The notes under the pieces: model-generated | Databases searched by the model: none | Seen by the model: the letters and a program-made list of their open reading frames with translations, nothing else | What the model was told of the DNA's origin: nothing | Shown here: positions 8,430-17,284 of the stretch, in pieces | How positions within the stretch are numbered: the first letter of the stretch is position 1 | Layout of the letters: every line of letters starts with the position of its first letter | Position numbers and translations under genes: made by a program | NCBI GenBank assembly: GCA_900318015.1 | Contig: ONJB01000009.1 | Coordinates: forward strand, 1-64,000 | Direction: 5' to 3' | Origin: an uncultured Bacteroidales bacterium | Lineage (GTDB): Bacteria > Bacteroidota > Bacteroidia > Bacteroidales > UBA932 | Length of the DNA stretch: 64,000 bases

Positions 8430-9068
8430 ATGAAAGCCCTGGTCATCGGCGCGACCGGCGCGGTCGGGAAAGACCTCGTCGACCAGCTCTTGAAGGACGA
8501 TGCCTTCGAGCGCGTCACCGTTTTCGTCCGGCGGCCGCTCGCCGTCGAAAACCCGAAATTGACGGTCCATATCATCGATTTCGACCATCCGGAGCAGTGG
8601 CAGAACCTGCTCCAGGGGGACGTGCTGTTCTCCTGCCTGGGCACGACCATCAAGGCCGCGGGCAGCCAGGAGGCGCAGTGGAAGGTCGATTATACCTACC
8701 AGTACGAGGCGGCGAAGGCCGCGCGCGAGAACGGCGTCGAGGCCTACGCCCTCGTTTCTTCCATCGGCGCATCCCCGAAGGCGAAGTTCTTCTACACCCG
8801 CATGAAGGGGGAGCTGGAGGAGGCGGTGAAGAAGCTCGGGTTCCCGGCCTGCTTCATCCTGCAGCCGCCGTCGCTCGTCCGGAAGGGGAGCGACCGGTTC
8901 GGCGAGAAGGCGGGCGTCGTGGCGCTCAGGGCCTTCAACGCCATCGGCCTGATGCGCGCTTATAAGCCGATGCCCACGGAGGAGGTCGCCGCCGCGATGG
9001 TCCGCCTCGTCAAGAGCGGCCGCCGCGCCACGGAAACCATCGTCGCCCAAGATATCTTGAAAGCATGA
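8430..9068 (+). CDS. NAD(P)H-binding Rossmann protein (atypical SDR, HTATIP2/Oxr-like)
   Basis: 212 aa with an N-terminal Rossmann motif GATGAVGKDLVDQLL; then DVLFSCLGTTIKAAGS, YALVSSIGASPKAKFFYTRMKGELE and FILQPPSLV, the pattern of atypical short-chain dehydrogenases that bind NAD(P). The YTRMKGELE segment corresponds to the YxxxK position. Substrate unknown. ATG 8430 is preferred to the in-frame TTG at 8421. Overlaps the next gene by ATGA, so the three genes to 10017 appear coupled. Confidence 0.88.
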   Translation: MKALVIGATGAVGKDLVDQLLKDDAFERVTVFVRRPLAVENPKLTVHIIDFDHPEQWQNLLQGDVLFSCLGTTIKAAGSQEAQWKVDYTYQYEAAKAARENGVEAYALVSSIGASPKAKFFYTRMKGELEEAVKKLGFPACFILQPPSLVRKGSDRFGEKAGVVALRAFNAIGLMRAYKPMPTEEVAAAMVRLVKSGRRATETIVAQDILKA

Positions 9069-9439
9069 GAGAAGAATTGATCCAATTGGCCGATACCTAC
9101 CTGAAGGCGGGGGAGGCCATCCACGACGCCATCCGCGAGAGCATCCGGAAGGCGGGGGGATTCCTGAACTGCTCCAACAACGACCAGGAGAAGAAGGACA
9201 TGAACGCCCTCGTCTTCGACAGCAAGAAAGGGTACTCCGAGACTTACCCCATCCGGGCCATGAAACTGAATGACCAGGACCAGGTGGAAGTGTACATCGG
9301 CACATACGGCACCATCTACACGGACCGGTACCTGCGGGGCAAGATGAGCGAGGAGCACTGGATGCCCCTGAAGAACTCCAACATCCTCTTCTACCAAACC
9401 ATCCTGTCCATCGCGGCAGCCATCGACGAGTACCTATGA
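9065..9439 (+). CDS. Protein of unknown function in a coupled cluster
   Basis: 124 aa, soluble, no signal peptide. Begins MREELIQLADTYLKAGEAIHDAIRE and ends with a helix FYQTILSIAAAIDEYL. A middle block reads like a small beta sheet (VEVYIGTYGTIYTDRYL). Both ends overlap neighbours by 4 nt (ATGA upstream and downstream), which strongly supports it as a real gene. No family recognised. Confidence 0.78.
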   Translation: MREELIQLADTYLKAGEAIHDAIRESIRKAGGFLNCSNNDQEKKDMNALVFDSKKGYSETYPIRAMKLNDQDQVEVYIGTYGTIYTDRYLRGKMSEEHWMPLKNSNILFYQTILSIAAAIDEYL

Positions 9440-10017
9440 GCATCCGCGACGAAATGATGTCCGGGCGTCTGTATGACGCCTCGAACGGGGGACTCCTGGA
9501 TGAACTGCTCCGGACGCAGCAGATGTGCCAGGATTACAACGCCTTGAAAGTCACCGACCTGGAGGGAAGGACGAACCTGCTAAACAAGCTCATCGGCAAG
9601 GTCGGGAAGAACTTCATCGTCAATCAGCCCTTCTTCTGCGACTACGGTTCGAACATCGAGGTGGGGGACGACGTCTTCATCAACGCTTACTGCGTCATCC
9701 TGGACGAGGCGAAGGTCACGTTCGGGAACAATGTGTTCGTGGCTCCGCAGTGCGGGTTCTATACGGCGGGACATCCGCTGGACAAGGACCTGCGCCGACG
9801 CAAGCTCGAGTACTCGCTGCCCATCACCATCGGCGATGACGTCTGGATCGGCGGCATGGTGTGCGTCATGCCGGGCGTGACCATCGGCTCGGGCTCCGTC
9901 ATCGGCGCCGGGTCCGTCGTCATCAACGACATCCCGGAAGGCGTCCTCGCTGCCGGAAATCCCTGTCGCGTCATCCGCAAGATCACCCCGGAGGACCGCG
10001 ACCGGTACATCCGATAA
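9436..10017 (+). CDS. Sugar O-acetyltransferase (maltose/galactoside acetyltransferase family)
   Basis: 193 aa, left-handed beta-helix acetyl-CoA-dependent acetyltransferase. N-terminal Mac domain (MSIRDEMMSGRLYDASNGGLLDELLRTQQ), then hexapeptide repeats (FCDYGSNIEVGDDVFINAYCVILD; ITIGDDVWIGGMVCVMPGVTIGSGSVIGAGSVV). The catalytic His is in YTAGHPLD. Acts on sugar hydroxyls in the cytoplasm; the exact acceptor is not predictable. Overlaps the previous gene by ATGA. Confidence 0.93.
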   Translation: MSIRDEMMSGRLYDASNGGLLDELLRTQQMCQDYNALKVTDLEGRTNLLNKLIGKVGKNFIVNQPFFCDYGSNIEVGDDVFINAYCVILDEAKVTFGNNVFVAPQCGFYTAGHPLDKDLRRRKLEYSLPITIGDDVWIGGMVCVMPGVTIGSGSVIGAGSVVINDIPEGVLAAGNPCRVIRKITPEDRDRYIR

Positions 10018-10019
10018 CC

Positions 10020-10664
10020 TTACAGCTTCTTCAGCCAGAGGATGGAATCCGGACCTTCGTTGAAGAGGAGGTCCAGGACGGAGAGGTTCGGCGTGAAGCC
10101 GAAGCGGTCGGCAAACACCTGGAAATAAGGGCGTTCCAGGCCCAGGGAAGGCAGGATCGTATCGGCCCGCTTGGGATGGATGTCGGCGCGGAAATCATCC
10201 GGCCCGGCCACCGAAGGGGACACGAAATAGGCGGTGGACTCCAGGCGGCAGGCGACGCCCGTCTTCTCCAGCAGGAACTTCGCCAGCGACAGGTTCCAGT
10301 CCCAGAGGAGGGCCAGTTTCTCGTCCATCAGCGCAAATAAGTCATCCCGGTAATACTCGTAATAGGCCGACGTATAATACGCCGCGTCCAGTGACCGCTG
10401 CGTCCGGAGAAGCCAGGGCGTGGAATAGTCCACCCGGACCTCCGTGATGCGCATGGATTCCGCATGGACCACGGGAACCTGGAGCATCTGCACGCCGTCG
10501 CCGGCGAGGATGTAGCAGCGGTTGCGGTACGATTGCTTCTGGTAGTTCTCGCACGCTTCCAGGAACACCGTGGAAGGAGAAACCCTGTCCGGGGACAGGG
10601 TCATATCACGCGCGAGGAGGGCGAACCAGGCCACCGGCGGGAAATATGCGGTGGACAGGAGCAC
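10020..10664 (-). CDS. WbqC family protein
   Basis: 214 aa, GTG start directly abutting the lpxA stop. Family signs: MLLSTAYFPPVAWFALL, ENYQKQSYRNRCYILAGDGVQMLQVPV, and FVDRFGFTPNLSVLDLLFNEGP-like C-terminus. WbqC proteins occur in O-antigen/aminosugar loci, and their biochemical role is unsettled. Its position as the last gene after lpxD-lpxC-lpxA fits an envelope polysaccharide or lipid A link. Confidence 0.88.
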   Translation of the reverse strand: MLLSTAYFPPVAWFALLARDMTLSPDRVSPSTVFLEACENYQKQSYRNRCYILAGDGVQMLQVPVVHAESMRITEVRVDYSTPWLLRTQRSLDAAYYTSAYYEYYRDDLFALMDEKLALLWDWNLSLAKFLLEKTGVACRLESTAYFVSPSVAGPDDFRADIHPKRADTILPSLGLERPYFQVFADRFGFTPNLSVLDLLFNEGPDSILWLKKL

Positions 10665-11465
10665 TTACTTGCGGGGTGCGCGGGGGCGGGAGATGATGCC
10701 CCGCTTGGAGGCGCGGATGAAGGAGAGGATGGTGTCCCGCTCTTCCGTCTGCGGGAAGTGGGCCTCGATGTGCGCGACGGCGTCGCTGACGTTCATGCCC
10801 TGGAAGTACAGGGCGTCGTAGATGTCCTTGATCTGGTTGATCTGCTCCTCGGAGAAGCCGCGGCGGGACAGGCCCACGCGGTTCACGCCCTCGAAGCACA
10901 CCGGTTCGCGGCCGGCCAGCACATACGGGGGAATGTCCTTGACGATCTTGAAACCCGCGCCCACCATCGCGTGCGTGCCGATGTGGGAGAACTGGTGCGC
11001 CAGGGTGCCGCCGCCGAGGATGGCCCAGTCCGCGACTTCCGTCTCGCCGGCGAGGGCGACGTGGCTCACGAGGATGCAGTGGTTGCCGATCTCGCAGTCA
11101 TGGGCGATATGGACATAGGACATGATGAGCGTGTCGCTGCCGACCTTGGTCAGGAACTTGCCGCTGGCCTTGGTGCCGCGGTTGATGGTGGCGCACTCGC
11201 GGATGGTCACCCGGTCGCCGATCTCCACCCAGGTCACCTCGCCTTCGTACTTGAGGTCCTGCGGGACGGCGCCCACGACCGCGCCCGGGAAGACGGTGCA
11301 GTCGCAGCCCATTTTCACGTAGGAGAAGATGACGGCATGCGGAAGGAGCTTGCAGCCGTCGCCGATTTCGACGTTGTCGTCAACAAAGACATAGGGGCCG
11401 ATTTCGATGTTGTCGCCAAGCTTGGCGTTGGGGCTGACAGTGGCGAGCGGATGGATCTTATTCAT
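10665..11465 (-). CDS. lpxA: Acyl-ACP--UDP-N-acetylglucosamine O-acyltransferase
   Basis: First committed acylation of lipid A synthesis. 266 aa, left-handed beta-helix: SPNAKLGDNIEIGPYVFVDD, then repeated hexapeptides, HIAHDCEIGNHC with the catalytic His at about residue 122 (equivalent to His125 of E. coli), and a C-terminal helical part (GLSRRGFSEEQINQIKDIYD). Length is normal. Lies 9 nt after lpxC. Confidence 0.97.
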   Translation of the reverse strand: MNKIHPLATVSPNAKLGDNIEIGPYVFVDDNVEIGDGCKLLPHAVIFSYVKMGCDCTVFPGAVVGAVPQDLKYEGEVTWVEIGDRVTIRECATINRGTKASGKFLTKVGSDTLIMSYVHIAHDCEIGNHCILVSHVALAGETEVADWAILGGGTLAHQFSHIGTHAMVGAGFKIVKDIPPYVLAGREPVCFEGVNRVGLSRRGFSEEQINQIKDIYDALYFQGMNVSDAVAHIEAHFPQTEERDTILSFIRASKRGIISRPRAPRK

Positions 11466-11474
11466 GGACAGTCT

Positions 11475-12386
11475 TTATTTCAGGATGGCGCGAAGGGCTT
11501 TCGCGGCCTGGGTATTGAGATAGTGGCCGGGCTTGAACGCCGTGATGCGGGCGTTCAGCCGGCCGCCGGCGAGGCGGAAGTCGCCCAGGAGATCCAGCAG
11601 CTTGTGCCGGCCGCACTCGTCGGGGAAATGAAGTTGCAGGTTGTTCAGGTAGCCCTGGTCGGTGACCGTCAGGTCAGGCATGTTGAGCAGGGTAGCGATG
11701 GAGGACAGCTGCTCCGCGCTCACGGGATGCTCCACGATGACGATGGCGTTATCTACGTCTCCGCCCTTGATGAGGTTGTTCTTGAACAGGTACTCGATCT
11801 CGTGGAAGAAGCAGAACGTGCGGCAGACGCCGATCTCATGGGCATAGTCCACGGCTTCGTCCCAATGGGCGGACTGGACGCCGAGGATGCGGGAGCCGAA
11901 GTCCACGGTGATGTCCGCGGAAGGGGCATCGGCCGGTTCGATCCGGATCCAGGAGCCCGTCTTCCCGTCCCGGATTTCCAGGGTCTGGGGAATGTCGATA
12001 TACACGCGGGGCTCTCCCTGGTCCACGAGGCCGTCGGCCAGGAACGCTTTCACATAGGGGCCTGCGCTGCCGTCCAGGATAGGTACCTCGCGGTTGTCCA
12101 GCTCGATGAGGGCATTGTCCACGCCGAGTCCGGAGAGGGCCGACATGATGTGCTCGATGGTGACCGCCTCGGCTCCACCGCAGGAGATGGTGGTGCTGCG
12201 GGCGGTGTTGCTGACATTTTCGGCGAGGGCGTCGATGACCGGGGCGCCGGGCAGGTCCGTGCGACGGAACTGGATGCCGTGTCCCGCAGGGGCCGGCGAC
12301 ACGGTCATGTGGGAATAAGTCCCTGTGTGAAGGCCTTTTCCCTCGAACCGATAGGTCCTTGTGAGCGTATGCTGGTTGCGGTCCAT
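11475..12386 (-). CDS. lpxC: UDP-3-O-acyl-N-acetylglucosamine deacetylase, stand-alone form
   Basis: Zinc deacetylase, second step of lipid A synthesis. 303 aa: TLTRTYRFEGKGLHTG at the start, zinc ligands in TIEHIMSALSGLGVDNA and GRHKLLDLLGDFRLAGG, and a catalytic His in FKPGH. The protein ends about 15 residues after the LpxC domain, so the FabZ dehydratase domain that most Bacteroidota fuse to LpxC is absent. A consensus promoter ends 4 nt before the ATG, suggesting an almost leaderless message. Confidence 0.96.
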   Translation of the reverse strand: MDRNQHTLTRTYRFEGKGLHTGTYSHMTVSPAPAGHGIQFRRTDLPGAPVIDALAENVSNTARSTTISCGGAEAVTIEHIMSALSGLGVDNALIELDNREVPILDGSAGPYVKAFLADGLVDQGEPRVYIDIPQTLEIRDGKTGSWIRIEPADAPSADITVDFGSRILGVQSAHWDEAVDYAHEIGVCRTFCFFHEIEYLFKNNLIKGGDVDNAIVIVEHPVSAEQLSSIATLLNMPDLTVTDQGYLNNLQLHFPDECGRHKLLDLLGDFRLAGGRLNARITAFKPGHYLNTQAAKALRAILK

Positions 12387-12390
12387 ACTG

Positions 12391-12422
12391 CAAAGATAGG
12401 GAAAAACTGCGGACCGCCCAAA
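12391..12422 (-). promoter_or_regulatory. Promoter of lpxC, near-leaderless
   Basis: Minus strand TTTG (12419-12422), 20 nt, TATCTTTG (12391-12398). The ATG begins at 12386, so the predicted RNA start falls at or within a few bases of it. The -33 box lies at the lpxD stop codon. Confidence 0.82.
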
Positions 12423-12423
12423 T

Positions 12424-13413
12424 CTACTCCTGTCCGCTCTGGCGGAATTTGGCGTACGCCTTCATGTACACGTGCGGGTCGATGCACGGGGAGCCCAGCA
12501 GTGTCTGCCCCTCCTTCCGGATGTTGCCGATGACGCCCGCCTGGGCCAGGAGGGTCGTATGGTCCGCGATCTTGACGTGTCCGGCGATGCCCACCTGCCC
12601 GGCGATGATGCAGTACTTGCCGATGGTGGTGGATCCGGCGATGCCCACCTGGGCCGCCATCACCGTATGGTCGCCGATCACCACGTTGTGGGCGATCTGG
12701 CACAGGTTGTCGATCCGGACGCCGTTGCCGATGATGGTGGATTCCATCTGGGCGCGGTCCACGGTCGTGTTGGAGCCGATCTCCACGTCGTTGCCGATGA
12801 TGACGTTCCCAAGGTGCTCGATCTTCTCCCAGCTGCCGTCGGGCTGCGGCGCGTTGCCGAAACCGTCGTCGCCGATGACGCAGCCGGCGTGCAGGATCAC
12901 CCGGTCGCCGATGACCATGCCCGGGAAGATCTTCACGCCCGGATAAATGATGCAGTCCTTGCCGATCTTGCAGTCGTCGCCGATGGTCACGTTCTCGTGG
13001 ATGACCGTGTTGTCCCCGATCACCGTACGGCGGCCTACACTGGAGAAGGCGCCCAGCCAGACCCGCTTCCCGAACTTCGTGGAGCAGTGCCAGGTAGCCC
13101 GGAGGCTGCGGTGGCGCTTCGCTTTCTTGGACTTGTCTTTGACATACTTCAGCAGTTCCGTGACCGCCGAATAGGCATTGTCCACCCGCACGAGCGTGGC
13201 CTTCACCGGCTCTTTGGGCTCGAAGGTCTTGTCCACCAGGATGATGGACGCCTCGCTGGTATAGACGTACTGCTCGTATTTGGGATTGGCGAAGAAGCTC
13301 AGGGTGCCGGGCTTTCCGTGCTCGATCTTGGCGAACTTCGTGATGACGGCGTTCTCGTCCCCGTCCACGGTCCCCTTGAGCACCTGCGCCAGCTGTTTTG
13401 CGGTGAATTCCAT
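12424..13413 (-). CDS. lpxD: UDP-3-O-(3-hydroxyacyl)glucosamine N-acyltransferase
   Basis: Third step of lipid A synthesis. 329 aa: N-terminal uridine-binding domain ([52 protein letters not shown]), then a left-handed beta-helix with hexapeptides and the catalytic-type [21 protein letters not shown]. First gene of lpxD-lpxC-lpxA-wbqC-like. A TATCTTTG box lies 21 nt upstream of the ATG. Confidence 0.97.
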   Translation of the reverse strand: MEFTAKQLAQVLKGTVDGDENAVITKFAKIEHGKPGTLSFFANPKYEQYVYTSEASIILVDKTFEPKEPVKATLVRVDNAYSAVTELLKYVKDKSKKAKRHRSLRATWHCSTKFGKRVWLGAFSSVGRRTVIGDNTVIHENVTIGDDCKIGKDCIIYPGVKIFPGMVIGDRVILHAGCVIGDDGFGNAPQPDGSWEKIEHLGNVIIGNDVEIGSNTTVDRAQMESTIIGNGVRIDNLCQIAHNVVIGDHTVMAAQVGIAGSTTIGKYCIIAGQVGIAGHVKIADHTTLLAQAGVIGNIRKEGQTLLGSPCIDPHVYMKAYAKFRQSGQE

Positions 13414-13434
13414 AGTGACAGATTAAATCGTGTG

Positions 13435-13442
13435 CAAAGATA
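13435..13442 (-). promoter_or_regulatory. -7 box upstream of lpxD
   Basis: TATCTTTG on the minus strand, 21 nt before the lpxD ATG; no clear -33 box. Confidence 0.6.
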
Positions 13443-13474
13443 ACACTTTTCCGCACCACGGCCAAAAGCTTGCC

Positions 13475-14998
13475 CTACCGGATCGCGTCCTCGCGGGGGA
13501 GGACGGGCTTGCCTTCGAAATCGACGGGGTAGGTGGCGTTGTCGCGCTGGAGGCGGTCGATCATCTCGCGGAGGAGACGGCGGGCGATGCGGGGATGCTT
13601 CCGGAGGACGTCATTCGTCTCGGAAGGATCTTCTTCCAGATTGAACAGCGTGCACTGTGGATAGTCCGGGTGATCCGGGTTATAGTAGTAGATCAGTTTC
13701 CACGGGCCGTGGCGCCAGGTGGTGAAATAGCTGCCGCGGTGCTGGTGGGGAAAATGGTCGAGGAAGGTGTCCTCGTGCCAAGGGTCTTCGCCTCCTCCCA
13801 GGATGCCCCAGAGGAGGTATCCGTCCTCCGTATAGGCGGGGGGAAGGGGAACTTGGGCGCCGGAGAGCAAGGTCAAGGTGGGGAAGATGTCCATGATGGT
13901 CCCGATTTCCCGGGAGATGGCACCTTGAAGGACGGGGTGTTTTCGCTGCCAGGCATTCCGGCTGTCCGGCCGGGCCCAGGCGATGATGCACGGGACGCGC
14001 GTCCCGCCCTCGAACTCGGATCCCTTCTTGCCCCGGAGCGGGGCCGAGGAGCCGATGTCGTGGCTGCCGCCGAGCGGCGCGTCGGACCCGTTGTCGCCGA
14101 GGAAGACGATCAGGGTGTTCTCCGCGATGCCGAGTTCTTGAAGATGGTCCATCACGTCCCCCAGGGACTTGTCCATGCCCTCGATGAGCGTGGCGTATCC
14201 GCGGGCGGCCTGGCTGTACGTAGTGTCTTGATAATGAGCGATAAAGCGCTTGTCGATCTCGAAGGGATTATGTACGGCGTAGTGGGAAAGGTACAGGAAG
14301 AAAGGCTCCTTCGCGGTTACGGCCGAATCGACCTGCGCAAGGGCTTCCAAGGTCAATGCTTCCGTGAGGAAAGTCTCGGTGCCGTGATATTTCTCCAGCC
14401 CGGGCACGGCGCGGGAGCGCGTGCCGCGGAGGAGGCCGTAGCCGTTCTCGCCCAGGTAGCTGCCGGGTTCGCCGATGGACGAGCCGGCGATGTTGACGTC
14501 GAACCCGAGGTCCCGCGGGTCTTCACCCGAATGGCCGAAGGGTGCGAAATGGCCCTTGCCCACGTGGATGGTCCGGTAACCGGCTTGCTGCAGGAGCCGG
14601 GGGAGAGTGACGTCGTCCGCGCCGAGACCTTCCCAGTTCCAGTCATAGGGGCCGTAGTCATCCCGGTTGTTCCCTTCGCTGCGGATCCAGTTCGTGACGC
14701 GGTGCCGGGCGGCATCCTGCCCCGTCAAGAGCGAGGCGCGGGAAGGGGAACTGACGCCCTGCGCGTAGAACTGCGAGAAGCGGACGCCTTGACCGGCAAG
14801 CCGTTCCATGTTGGGCGTACGGTACCAGTCGTTCAGCGGATAGCGCACCGGATTGCCCTTGCCGTCGGTCAGGAAAGGGACGGAGGTGTCCATGACACCC
14901 ATGTCGTCCACCAGGAACAGGACGATGTTCGGGCGCTCCTGCGCCGCGGCGGCGGTCCCGGCCAGGGCCAGGCCCAGGGTGAGCAGCTTCCTATCCAT
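13475..14998 (-). CDS. Exported sulfatase (S1 family, Ser-type)
   Basis: 507 aa with an N-terminal signal peptide (MDRKLLTLGLALAGTAAAAQ). Sulfatase start RPNIVLFLVDDMG gives the metal-binding Asp pair; the maturation motif is S83-S-P-S-R87, so formylglycine would be made from serine, which requires an anaerobic sulfatase-maturating enzyme. Further blocks: VGKGHFAPFG, LIVFLGDNGSD, GGTRVPCIIAW. Likely periplasmic desulfation of a glycan. The ATG overlaps the tilS stop by 8 nt; the frame stays open upstream inside tilS, which is an artefact. Confidence 0.93.
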   Translation of the reverse strand: MDRKLLTLGLALAGTAAAAQERPNIVLFLVDDMGVMDTSVPFLTDGKGNPVRYPLNDWYRTPNMERLAGQGVRFSQFYAQGVSSPSRASLLTGQDAARHRVTNWIRSEGNNRDDYGPYDWNWEGLGADDVTLPRLLQQAGYRTIHVGKGHFAPFGHSGEDPRDLGFDVNIAGSSIGEPGSYLGENGYGLLRGTRSRAVPGLEKYHGTETFLTEALTLEALAQVDSAVTAKEPFFLYLSHYAVHNPFEIDKRFIAHYQDTTYSQAARGYATLIEGMDKSLGDVMDHLQELGIAENTLIVFLGDNGSDAPLGGSHDIGSSAPLRGKKGSEFEGGTRVPCIIAWARPDSRNAWQRKHPVLQGAISREIGTIMDIFPTLTLLSGAQVPLPPAYTEDGYLLWGILGGGEDPWHEDTFLDHFPHQHRGSYFTTWRHGPWKLIYYYNPDHPDYPQCTLFNLEEDPSETNDVLRKHPRIARRLLREMIDRLQRDNATYPVDFEGKPVLPREDAIR

Positions 14999-16229
14999 GG
15001 ACGGTGATCTTGAGGATCCGGCGGGTGTCGGAGGTAATCTTGTAGGCTTCGTCGATGGTCTGGCCGGCGACCGCGACGACGTGGTGCAGGTCGGCCAGGC
15101 CGCTGTCGCGGACGATGACCGCCCGCTTCTTGTCCACCAGGGACCAGTGCCGGTCCTTGAACCAGTCCTGGAGCTTCTTCCGGCCGCGCATGCCCAGCGG
15201 GCGGATCCAGTCGCCGGCCACCCAGCGGTCCGCGACGAGGTCCCCGTGGACCTTGTCCGCATCGACGGCCAGGACGCCTTCCGGCATCACGGGGGAGCGG
15301 CCCGGATTCCAGGGTTCTTCCGCGACCTCGATCTCCGGGGCTCCGACGGCCTCCTCCCGGACCAGCCGTCCGGCGGCGCTGATGAACATGCCCGCCCGGC
15401 GGCCGCTCAAGCCGCTCCGGACGATGTCCGTCGCCTGGGCGATGAGCGCCGGCTCCATTCCTTCCCCTTCCAGAATCCGATAGAGGATGTATTCCCAGCC
15501 GGGAATGGTCTTCAGGAGCGTCGTGTCCACCCGGCGGCCGTCCCAGACCAGGCCCACGTGTTCCTGATAGTAGTTATCCGCAATCCGTTCCACGAGCCGG
15601 AGGCGGTCCATGTCGGCGGCCAGGGTTTCCTCAAAGGAGGGATTGATTTCCCGCAGGATGGGAAAGACCTGATTCCGTAACTTATTGCGTTTCACGGTGT
15701 TCTCCGCGTTGGTGCGGTCCTCCCGCCAGGGGAGGTCCCACGTCGCGGCCAGGGCGTCGATTTCCGCCCGGGTCGTGTGGAGGAGCGGCCGGCGGAGAGG
15801 GATGTCGGCATAGTCCGGGTCCGGCAGGAACCCCTCCTCAGCCATCCCGAAGAGGCCTTTCACACCGGTTCCGCGAAGAAGGTTGAGGAAAAACGTTTCG
15901 GCATTGTCGCCGGCATGGTGGGCCGTCAGGACGGCCTCGTAGCCATGTTCCCGACACAGCTGGCCGAACCAGCGGTAGCGGAGCTTCCGTGCGGCCATCT
16001 CGATGCTGATCCCTTCCTGTTCCGCATAGGCTTCCGTGTCGAATGCCTGCACGTGGCAGGGTACACCATGCTGGGCCGCCCAGTCACGGACGAGCGCCTC
16101 GTCGGCGTCGCTGTCGGCGCCCCGGAGGCGGAAGTTGCAATGGGCAATGGCAAAAGGTCCGCCTTCCCGGCGAACCTTTTCTGCCAAGACCATCGAGTCC
16201 CGGCCACCGCTGACGGCGACGAGGACCAT
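14991..16229 (-). CDS. tilS: tRNA(Ile)-lysidine synthetase
   Basis: Modifies C34 of tRNA-Ile(CAU) to lysidine. 412 aa with the PP-loop SGGRDSM at residues 7-13, then AHHAGDNAETFFLNLLRGTG and the C-terminal TilS domain (ADRWVAGDWIRPLGMRGRKKLQDWFKDR). The P-loop is only 6 residues from the start; most relatives have about 20 more, so the true start might be a non-ATG codon upstream, where the frame is open into the end of the DUF3078 gene. Starts 4 nt after that gene's stop. Confidence 0.95.
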   Translation of the reverse strand: MVLVAVSGGRDSMVLAEKVRREGGPFAIAHCNFRLRGADSDADEALVRDWAAQHGVPCHVQAFDTEAYAEQEGISIEMAARKLRYRWFGQLCREHGYEAVLTAHHAGDNAETFFLNLLRGTGVKGLFGMAEEGFLPDPDYADIPLRRPLLHTTRAEIDALAATWDLPWREDRTNAENTVKRNKLRNQVFPILREINPSFEETLAADMDRLRLVERIADNYYQEHVGLVWDGRRVDTTLLKTIPGWEYILYRILEGEGMEPALIAQATDIVRSGLSGRRAGMFISAAGRLVREEAVGAPEIEVAEEPWNPGRSPVMPEGVLAVDADKVHGDLVADRWVAGDWIRPLGMRGRKKLQDWFKDRHWSLVDKKRAVIVRDSGLADLHHVVAVAGQTIDEAYKITSDTRRILKITVHG

Positions 16230-16233
16230 GGTC

Positions 16234-17268
16234 TTATTTCTTGTTGGTGAAGGTGTAGATGAAGCCGAACTCGGTGAATTCCTTGAACTGGACGGCTGCG
16301 ACCTTCACGTCCGGAGCGACCTGCTTGACCTTCACGTTCTCGTCGTAGATGAGGTTCGTGGCGAGGGTGAAGGAGAAGAACTTCGTGAGCTTCCAGATCA
16401 TCTTGGTGTCCCAGTTCACCCGGAGGTTCAGGGGCTTGTGGAGGTAGTCGGAGAAGAGGACCAGCTGCGTGGTGTAGTTGAACACGTCGTTGATGACCCA
16501 CTTGCAGTCCACCTTCAGCTGGGCACCGAGACCGAAACGCAGGGGCTTGAAATTCGTGCCGACGCTCTTGTCCAGCCCTTCTTCCCGCAGTTCCATGCCG
16601 TAGGTGTTCCTGAGGGCGGGATTCCGCACGATCACGAGGTCCGCGGTGAGCGGGGAGAAGTTCACGCTCAGCCAGGGCTTCGGGGTCCACAGGAGACCAA
16701 GACCGAAGTTCGTGTAGGCCGGGGACAGGAAACCGGACATCAGGGTGCGGGCGTCCAGCCAGTCCTGGATGGACGGGTCGTGGCCTTCCTCGTTCTTGGG
16801 CGTTCCGTACTTGAAGTTGTCGTCGAACTGCGTCTTGAAGTCGAAGTTCGCGGAGTAGGCGAGGTGGCGCACCGTCGTCTCGTAGCCCCACTTGGATTCG
16901 AAGTAGATGCGGTCCTTGGTCTTCTGGAGGATGGGCTTGTCGGCGGAATACAGGAATCCGTAATCCAGCTGGAGCCGGTTGTTCCAGATCATCTTGTCCT
17001 TCTTGTAATTCGCATTCGCGTCGATGGACGCGGCGAGCGTGTAGTTGTTGTAGCCGCCGGCGGCCCAGTTCCACAGGGCCGTCTGGCCGAAGTTGATCTG
17101 GTTCTGCAGGGAATTGGTCCAGTAGGTGGGCTTGGGCGCCACCTCCGGCTTGTCGGTCGCCGCCGTGAGGGCGGCGGCGGCTTCGGCCGCGGCCTTCTGC
17201 GTATCCTGCGCGGAAAGGGCGGCGCTGCCGGCCATGAGGGCCAGGGCAAGGATGATAACCTTCTTCAT
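16234..17268 (-). CDS. DUF3078 domain protein, exported
   Basis: 344 aa from MKKVIILALALMAGSAALSAQ, a clear signal peptide; an ATG 11 codons upstream lacks one. The mature part carries the DUF3078 pattern (YWTNSLQNQINFGQTALWNWAAGGYNNYTL, WNNRLQLDYGFLY) and alternating aromatic/polar strands ending in FIYTFTNKK, as expected of an outer-membrane beta barrel. Function unknown. Same strand as proS and tilS with short gaps. Confidence 0.9.
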   Translation of the reverse strand: MKKVIILALALMAGSAALSAQDTQKAAAEAAAALTAATDKPEVAPKPTYWTNSLQNQINFGQTALWNWAAGGYNNYTLAASIDANANYKKDKMIWNNRLQLDYGFLYSADKPILQKTKDRIYFESKWGYETTVRHLAYSANFDFKTQFDDNFKYGTPKNEEGHDPSIQDWLDARTLMSGFLSPAYTNFGLGLLWTPKPWLSVNFSPLTADLVIVRNPALRNTYGMELREEGLDKSVGTNFKPLRFGLGAQLKVDCKWVINDVFNYTTQLVLFSDYLHKPLNLRVNWDTKMIWKLTKFFSFTLATNLIYDENVKVKQVAPDVKVAAVQFKEFTEFGFIYTFTNKK

Positions 17269-17284
17269 AAGGCTGACCGGTTGA

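Noticed and set aside
14999..15262. N-terminal extension of the sulfatase frame
   Set aside because: It lies within tilS on the same strand and lacks sulfatase content; the signal peptide starts at 14998.
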